Positions 13,372-18,108 of a DNA stretch of 18,108 nucleotides are shown one piece after another. Made by a program: the position numbers and the translations under genes. The notes beneath the pieces were generated by a model. The model saw only the letters and a program-made list of their open reading frames with translations, made no database searches and was not told the DNA's origin. The stretch spans positions 1 to 18,108 of the forward strand of contig JAHHSW010000005.1 in NCBI GenBank assembly GCA_020024985.1, written 5' to 3'. Numbering within the stretch: position 1 is the first letter of the stretch; each line of letters begins with the position of its first letter. Origin of the DNA: Anaeroplasmataceae bacterium. GTDB lineage: Bacteria > Bacillota_I > Bacilli_A > Acholeplasmatales > Anaeroplasmataceae.

Positions 13372-14664
13372 ATGGAGTTTAAAATTAAGAATTTCTTAGA
13401 AAATAATTCTATAGTAATTGATAAGCCAGTTATTTGTGCTGTATCAGGTGGTGCTGATTCAGTAGTAATGCTTACTATTTTAAAAAAGCTTGGCTTTAAT
13501 GTAGTATTAGCACATGTAAATCATCATAAAAGAGCTCAATCAGAGCTAGAGGAGGCTTCAATGAGAAAGCTTGCGGAGGGCTTAGCTATTCCCTTTGAGC
13601 TTTTAAGCTATCATTATACCGGTAATGATAATTTCCATAATGATTCACATAATGCTAGATATAATTTCTTTAGAGAAATGTGCAAGAAGTATAATACTAA
13701 TATTATTGCAACTGCCCATCACTCTGATGATCAAATAGAAACTATATTAATGAAGCTAATGGAGGGAAGCAACCTATATGGCTATGGTGGCATTTCAATT
13801 TGTAATGATGATGGAGAATATAAAATAATTAGACCACTTCTTTGTGTGTCTAAGGAAGAAATATATGATTATGCCAATAAGAATAAGCTTATATATTTCG
13901 AGGATTCATCAAATCATGAGAATGACTTTTTAAGAAATAGGCTTCGTCACTTTGTTGTTCCTCTCTTAAAAAAGGAATGCAGTGACTTAAATGTAAAGGC
14001 CCTAGAATATTCTATTCAGCTTAAGGAAGCATTTAATTATATTCGTAAGCAAAGCATAGAGTATTTAGATCAAAATAATAATGAAATTATAGTAGAAAGC
14101 TTTAATAGCCTTGATATAGCCTTAAGAAAGGATATAGTTTCCTTGCTATTAGAAAGACATAGCATTAGAAAGAATAATAATATTATTTTAGCTATTGTTG
14201 ATTTACTTAAGGATAGCAGTGGTAGTAAGAGCATTTATTTAGAAGGCTCTAGGTTTATTAGAAGCTATGACAAGGGCTATATTGTTGATAAGGAAAGAGC
14301 TACAAACGAAAGTGTAAGCTTAGGCCTTAATGATATTGTTTCTTTTGGAAAATACAGACTGTATTTTTCAAGGATAGCTCCACAAAAAGGTGTAAAGTGT
14401 GTAAAGTTATGCTATAATAATATAGTATTACCTTTTATGGTAAGAGAAAAACAGGATGGTGATTCTATTATGACTCTTATTGGGAATAAGAAGCTTAGTA
14501 GAGTATTTATAGATAAGAAAATTCCAAGAGAAAGCCGTGGGGATTATCCAGTAGTGCTTGATAATGACGGTAATACTCTTTGGGTTGTTGATTTAGTTAA
14601 ATCAAAGGCTCTATATGATATGAAATCATCAGGTGATATATATTTAGTTTGTGAGGAGATTTAA
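13372..14664 (+). CDS. tilS: tRNA(Ile)-lysidine synthase
   Basis: TilS attaches lysine to C34 of the CAU-anticodon tRNA-Ile so that it reads AUA, an essential step and relevant in an AT-rich genome that uses ATA often. From the ATG at 13372 the product has 430 residues. The N-type ATP pyrophosphatase domain has the PP-loop SGGADS (25-30), an AHVNHHKR motif (47-54) and the TAHHSDDQIET segment. The middle and C-terminal tRNA-binding domains follow. I chose 13372 because GGGAG (13357-13361) is well placed and the sequence then begins as relatives do. An in-frame ATG at 13351 would add seven residues and coincides with the predicted transcription start. The order tilS-hpt-ftsH is conserved in Bacilli. 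Confidence 0.95.
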   Translation: MEFKIKNFLENNSIVIDKPVICAVSGGADSVVMLTILKKLGFNVVLAHVNHHKRAQSELEEASMRKLAEGLAIPFELLSYHYTGNDNFHNDSHNARYNFFREMCKKYNTNIIATAHHSDDQIETILMKLMEGSNLYGYGGISICNDDGEYKIIRPLLCVSKEEIYDYANKNKLIYFEDSSNHENDFLRNRLRHFVVPLLKKECSDLNVKALEYSIQLKEAFNYIRKQSIEYLDQNNNEIIVESFNSLDIALRKDIVSLLLERHSIRKNNNIILAIVDLLKDSSGSKSIYLEGSRFIRSYDKGYIVDKERATNESVSLGLNDIVSFGKYRLYFSRIAPQKGVKCVKLCYNNIVLPFMVREKQDGDSIMTLIGNKKLSRVFIDKKIPRESRGDYPVVLDNDGNTLWVVDLVKSKALYDMKSSGDIYLVCEEI

Positions 14665-14667
14665 ATT

Positions 14668-15204
14668 ATGAATAATGATATTTTAAAGGTTTGCTTCAGT
14701 GAAAATGATATATTAGAAATCACCAAGAGATTAGGTAAGGAAATTAGCAAGGATTATGAAGGAAAGACCCCAATGCTTATTTGCCTACTTAAGGGTGCAG
14801 TTCCATTTATGTCAGATTTATGTAAGCAAATAACTATTCCTATGACTCAGGAATTTTTAAAGGTCAGCTCATATCATGGTGGTACCGCTTCATCTGGTAT
14901 TGTAAATGTTAGAGGTGATATCCCTGAGGTTAAGGGCAAGGATGTTATTTTAGTTGAGGATATATTAGATACAGGTAGAACCTTAGCTCTTGTTAAGAAG
15001 CTATTCTTAGATAAGGGAGCTAAATCTATTAAAATCTGTGTATTTTTAGATAAGCCAGAGGGTAGAGTAAATGATATGAGGGCTGATTATATTGGTGCCA
15101 TTTGTCCAAATGAATTTGTGGTTGGCTATGGTCTTGATTACAATGAGCTTTATAGAAATTTACCATACGTTGGTGTATTAAAGGAAGAAGTTTATAGTAA
15201 GTAA
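14668..15204 (+). CDS. hpt: Hypoxanthine phosphoribosyltransferase
   Basis: Hpt converts hypoxanthine and guanine with PRPP to IMP and GMP in purine salvage. The 178-residue product has the LLKGAVPFMSDL loop (40-51), the flexible-loop SSYHGG (67-72), the PRPP-binding motif VEDILDTGRT (96-105) with catalytic D101, and the late GYGLDYNELYRNLPY segment (153-167). GAGGAG (14653-14658) overlaps the end of tilS, and the start follows its stop by three bases, so the genes are co-translated. In Bacillus the Hpt and TilS proteins also act together on ftsH transcription; whether that holds here cannot be seen from sequence. Confidence 0.96.
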   Translation: MNNDILKVCFSENDILEITKRLGKEISKDYEGKTPMLICLLKGAVPFMSDLCKQITIPMTQEFLKVSSYHGGTASSGIVNVRGDIPEVKGKDVILVEDILDTGRTLALVKKLFLDKGAKSIKICVFLDKPEGRVNDMRADYIGAICPNEFVVGYGLDYNELYRNLPYVGVLKEEVYSK

Positions 15205-15220
15205 TTAAGGAGGTTATTAA

Positions 15221-17347
15221 ATGAACGACAATAAAGACAAGAATCAAAAGCCTAATAGACAACAGCCACAGGGTCAAAGACCTCAGGCTCCAAAGAAGAA
15301 ATTTGATTTTCTATTCTTAATCATCATTATTACTACAATAATTGGTGTTGTATTATTAATTAATGGAATGTCTCGTAGACAGCCAGATATATTAAATTAT
15401 AACGAGTTCGTTGTTAAGGTTGAAAATGGTGAAATCTATGAGGAATTAAATGCATCTCCAGTAGGTGGAGAAAATTATGGATTATATCGAGTAACTGGTA
15501 ATCTTAAGGAAAATGGTAATAAGGGAAATGCTTTTGTTATGATTATTGATTCTCAAATGCTTCATGTAATTTCTACAAGTGAGGATTTCCAAGGAATCCA
15601 CTTAGATCTTGAGCCAATTGAGGAGAATATTTGGTTGACTCTATTATTATCATTACTACCATATGTTATTACCTTTGGTTTAATGATATTCCTATTTAGA
15701 AATGTTATGAAGAGCCAGGGTGGTGCTGGTGGCGCAATGGATTTTGCTAAATCTACTGCAAAGCTATCACGCTCTAAGACTGTTACATTTAAGGATGTTG
15801 CAGGCTGTGATGAGGAAAAGGAGGAGCTAGTAGAAATTATTGACTTCCTAAAGAATCCTCGTAAATATAATGAAATTGGTGCTAGAGTACCAAAGGGTGT
15901 TATTCTTTTTGGTCCTCCAGGAACAGGTAAGACATTACTTGCAAAGGCAGTAGCTGGTGAGGCAGGAGTTCCATTCTTCTCAATCTCAGGCTCTGACTTC
16001 GTTGAAATGTTCGTTGGTGTTGGTGCATCACGTGTAAGAGATATGTTCAAGACAGCTAAGGAAAATGCTCCATGTATTATCTTTATTGATGAGATTGATG
16101 CCGTTGGTCGTCAGCGTGGTGCTGGTATGGGTGGTGGACACGATGAGCGTGAGCAAACCCTAAACCAACTATTAGTTGAGATGGATGGCTTCAATGGTAA
16201 TACTGGTATTATTATCATGGCTGCAACAAACCGTCCAGATGTATTAGACCCAGCCCTACTTCGTCCAGGTAGATTTGATAGACAAATTACTATTGCTAAC
16301 CCAGATATTCGTGGACGTGAGGCTATTTTAAAGGTACATGCTAGAAATAAGCACTTAGCAGCTGATGTTAATTTAGCTGGTATTGCACAAAGAACTCCAG
16401 GCTTTAGTGGTGCTGATATTGAGAACCTTCTTAATGAGGCTGCCCTACTTGCTGCAAGAGAAAATCGTAAGGTTATTAATACTCAGGATATCGATGAGGC
16501 TATCGATAGAGTAATGATGGGACCTGCAAAGAAGAGCAAGAAGTATACTGAAAAGGAAAGAAGATTAGTAGCTATCCATGAATCAGGACATGCTGTTATC
16601 GGCTTAAAGCTTGAAAATGCTAACGTTGTTCAAAAGGTTACAATTATTCCACGTGGTCAAGCCGGTGGATATAACTTAATGATGCCTAAGGATGAAACCT
16701 ACTTCCAAACTAAGAGTGAGCTTTTAGATTCTATTACTGGCTTCTTAGGTGGTAGAGTTGCTGAGGAGGTTGTTTTCCATGAGGTTACAACTGGTGCTCA
16801 TAACGATTTTGAGCAGGCTACTAAGATTGCAAGAGCAATGGTTACTGAATTTGGTATGTCAGATTTAGGCCCACTTCAATATGAGCAGCCACAGGGAAGT
16901 GTCTTCTTAGGTAGAGATTATCTAAAGGATAAGAACTTCTCAGACCAGGTAGCTCTTGAAATTGATAGAGAAACTAGAAAGATTATTGAGTCTTGCTATG
17001 AAAGAGCAACTAAGTGTATTACTGAGAATTTAACTCTTTTAAATACTATTGCTGATTATCTATTAAAGATTGAAACTCTTAATAAGTCTGATATTGATGA
17101 GATTTATAAGACTGGCCATTTAAAGTGGTTTGATGAAAAAATGAATCCAACTCCAGTAGAGCTTTCTAGTGAGTCTAAGGAAGAGGCAAATGCTTCAGAC
17201 GAGTCTAAGGAGGTTAAGCCTGAGGTAGCTGAAACAAAGGATTCAGTTATCAAGGTTGAGCCAACTCTTCAACTAGATCATAAGGAAGAGGCTAAAGAGG
17301 AAGACTCTAATGAGCCTAAGAAGGAAGAGCCTAAAGACGGAGAGTAA
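15221..17347 (+). CDS. ftsH: ATP-dependent zinc metalloprotease FtsH
   Basis: FtsH is the membrane-bound AAA+ protease that extracts and degrades membrane and regulatory proteins. The 708 residues show a hydrophilic Gln/Pro/Lys-rich N-terminus (1-27), TM1 (28-49), an extracytoplasmic domain (about 50-135) and TM2 (about 136-160). The AAA module has Walker A GPPGTGKT (231-238), Walker B IIFIDEID (286-293) and the arginine fingers of the [17 protein letters not shown] region (337-353). The protease domain has HESGH (453-457) and the third zinc ligand D529. The tail (about 648-708) is an acidic Lys/Glu-rich low-complexity extension. AAGGAGGT (15207-15214) sets the start. The long N- and C-terminal extensions make it longer than the roughly 640 residues usual for the family. 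Confidence 0.98.
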   Translation: MNDNKDKNQKPNRQQPQGQRPQAPKKKFDFLFLIIIITTIIGVVLLINGMSRRQPDILNYNEFVVKVENGEIYEELNASPVGGENYGLYRVTGNLKENGNKGNAFVMIIDSQMLHVISTSEDFQGIHLDLEPIEENIWLTLLLSLLPYVITFGLMIFLFRNVMKSQGGAGGAMDFAKSTAKLSRSKTVTFKDVAGCDEEKEELVEIIDFLKNPRKYNEIGARVPKGVILFGPPGTGKTLLAKAVAGEAGVPFFSISGSDFVEMFVGVGASRVRDMFKTAKENAPCIIFIDEIDAVGRQRGAGMGGGHDEREQTLNQLLVEMDGFNGNTGIIIMAATNRPDVLDPALLRPGRFDRQITIANPDIRGREAILKVHARNKHLAADVNLAGIAQRTPGFSGADIENLLNEAALLAARENRKVINTQDIDEAIDRVMMGPAKKSKKYTEKERRLVAIHESGHAVIGLKLENANVVQKVTIIPRGQAGGYNLMMPKDETYFQTKSELLDSITGFLGGRVAEEVVFHEVTTGAHNDFEQATKIARAMVTEFGMSDLGPLQYEQPQGSVFLGRDYLKDKNFSDQVALEIDRETRKIIESCYERATKCITENLTLLNTIADYLLKIETLNKSDIDEIYKTGHLKWFDEKMNPTPVELSSESKEEANASDESKEVKPEVAETKDSVIKVEPTLQLDHKEEAKEEDSNEPKKEEPKDGE

Positions 17348-17349
17348 TC

Positions 17350-17607
17350 ATGAGATTAGACAAGTATTTAAAGGTAAGCCGATTAATAAAGCGTAGAACG
17401 CTTGCTAAGGAGGTAGCTGAGGCATCGCGTGTCTTAGTTAACTCTAAGGAGGCTAAGCCATCTAAGGAGCTAAAGGTTGGCGATTTAATTACTATTGAGT
17501 TTGGTAATAAAATTGTTACGGTTAGAGTAATGTCCTTGGAGGCTTCTACTAAGAAGGCTTTAGCAACCTCTATGTATGAGTTTGTTTCAGAGGAAAAGAA
17601 AATATAA
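17350..17607 (+). CDS. rqcP: S4-domain ribosome quality control protein RqcP
   Basis: The 85-residue protein is almost entirely one S4 RNA-binding domain: MRLDKYLKVSRLIKRRTLA at 1-19, a VLVNSKEAKPSKELKVGD turn and a short C-terminal strand pair. This matches YabO/RqcP (Hsp15 relatives), which binds peptidyl-tRNA-bearing 50S subunits and works with RqcH in C-terminal alanine tailing of stalled nascent chains. In Bacillus yabO also lies in the neighbourhood of tilS and ftsH, which supports RqcP over other S4 proteins. The start follows the ftsH stop by two bases, with GGAGAG (17339-17344) inside ftsH, so translation is coupled. It ends the operon before a hairpin. Confidence 0.9.
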   Translation: MRLDKYLKVSRLIKRRTLAKEVAEASRVLVNSKEAKPSKELKVGDLITIEFGNKIVTVRVMSLEASTKKALATSMYEFVSEEKKI

Positions 17608-17614
17608 TTATAAT

Positions 17615-17640
17615 GGGCTTGGATTTTTCCAAGCCCTTAT
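17615..17640 (+). terminator. Hairpin terminator after rqcP
   Basis: A perfect 9-bp GC-rich stem GGGCTTGGA/TCCAAGCCC (17615-17623 with 17628-17636) has a TTTT loop. The following tract (TTATGATATTATTT) is T-rich but interrupted, so termination may be partial and some reading into mnmE is possible. Confidence 0.7.
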
Positions 17641-17699
17641 GATATTATTTAGATGTAATAATTATTAGATTAATTTTAATTAGGAAAAGAGGTGCCTTT

Positions 17700-18108
17700 A
17701 TGGTTGATAATATTTGTGCAATCGCAACTCCCTATGGTACAGGAGCTATCTCTATTATTAGATGCAGTGGCCCTGATGCTATAAGCCTTGTTAATAAGGT
17801 ATTTAAGGGTAAGAATTTAACAAAGTGTAAAAGCCATACTATTCATTATGGTCATATAATGGATAATGATGAAATAGTGGATGAGGTTGTTTGTAATATT
17901 TTTATTGCTCCACGTTCATTTGATGGAGAAAATACAGTAGAAATAAATTGTCATGGTGGTATCTATGTAACTAATATGGTTTTAAAGACCCTATTAAAGA
18001 ATGGCTTTAGAATGGCTGAAAGAGGAGAATTTTCTAAGAGGGCCTTTTTAAATAAGAGGCTAGATTTAACTCAGGCCGAGGCTATTATGGATATTATCTC
18101 TGCTAGCA
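17700..18108 (+). CDS. mnmE: tRNA modification GTPase MnmE (5' part, continues beyond window)
   Basis: The first 136 residues are complete to the window edge. They form the MnmE N-terminal domain, which binds a folate derivative. Visible motifs are the beginning [20 protein letters not shown], the FTGEN-like [15 protein letters not shown] stretch (about 74-88) and the [22 protein letters not shown] segment. MnmE with MnmG installs the aminomethyl-type modification at U34 of certain tRNAs. The start ATG at 17700 has an AAGAGGTG ribosome binding site (17687-17694). The GTPase domain lies beyond the window. In most Bacilli jag is directly upstream, but here rqcP is. No clear promoter is seen in the 92-base gap before it. 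Confidence 0.96.
   Translation, partial: MVDNICAIATPYGTGAISIIRCSGPDAISLVNKVFKGKNLTKCKSHTIHYGHIMDNDEIVDEVVCNIFIAPRSFDGENTVEINCHGGIYVTNMVLKTLLKNGFRMAERGEFSKRAFLNKRLDLTQAEAIMDIISAS

Noticed and set aside
15562..16050. 162-codon open frame on the minus strand inside ftsH
   Set aside because: It lies wholly opposite the Walker A and Walker B region of ftsH, has no ribosome binding site, and its product has no recognisable domain.
17638..17699. Promoter for mnmE in the AT-rich gap after rqcP
   Set aside because: Several TATA-like words exist, but none has a suitably spaced -35 or a clean extended -10, so I could not choose one.
1..18108. TGA read as tryptophan (Mollicute code 4)
   Set aside because: All genes are full length with TGG for Trp and contain no in-frame TGA, so the standard code suffices, although TGA is also unused as a stop.
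1..18108. Mobile elements, CRISPR arrays, phage genes, tRNA or rRNA genes
   Set aside because: I looked for transposase-like frames, spaced direct repeats and cloverleaf or rRNA motifs and found none; gene-free gaps are short and filled by promoters and terminators.

Overview
This is a stretch of AT-rich bacterial chromosome that looks like the origin-proximal core of a low-GC Gram-positive organism (Bacilli sensu lato, possibly a wall-less or gut-associated lineage near Erysipelotrichales, Mollicutes or RF39; this placement is inference). The reasons are an RNA polymerase delta subunit (RpoE), RNase M5, DnaX with EbfC and RecR, a tilS-hpt-ftsH block, KhpB/Jag and MnmE. The ribosome binding sites are GGAGG-like, AT-rich codons dominate, and every gene reads with the standard code (TGG for Trp). 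All 18 visible gene ends use TAA (15) or TAG (3), never TGA. I see no insertion sequences, phage genes, CRISPR arrays, tRNAs or rRNAs. This is housekeeping DNA.

Layout. (1) 2-472 is the 3' part of khpB/jag, followed by a terminator. (2) 580-4451 holds a membrane-anchored permuted papain-like hydrolase (YiiX-like), then dnaX, ebfC, recR and a DUF1934 gene, tightly packed. (3) 4517-5062 is rpoE under its own promoter. (4) 5063-5342 is a 280-base gene-free stretch with several strong inverted repeats, possibly a small structured RNA with a terminator hairpin. (5) 5343-7325 is an OmpR-type response regulator and its histidine kinase. (6) 7427-10852 is an HD-domain dNTPase-like gene, then rnmV, rsmA and ispE. 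(7) 10945-13200 on the minus strand is a long U32-family protein, convergent with ispE across a bidirectional terminator. (8) 13372-17607 is tilS, hpt, ftsH and rqcP. (9) 17700-18108 is the 5' end of mnmE.

The genes cover DNA replication and repair (DnaX, EbfC, RecR), transcription (delta), RNA maturation and modification (RNase M5, RsmA, TilS, MnmE, probably U32), ribosome rescue (RqcP), nucleotide balance (HD dNTPase, Hpt), isoprenoid precursors (IspE, so the MEP pathway) and membrane protein quality control (FtsH).

Points worth a second look: the usual jag-mnmE neighbourhood is split by about 17 kb of genes that in Bacillus lie on the other side of oriC; a candidate structured RNA lies between rpoE and the two-component system; some promoters sit so close to start codons that the mRNAs may be leaderless; TGA stops are absent; and the Lys and Glu codons follow a strong context rule that fills genes with Shine-Dalgarno-like sequences.
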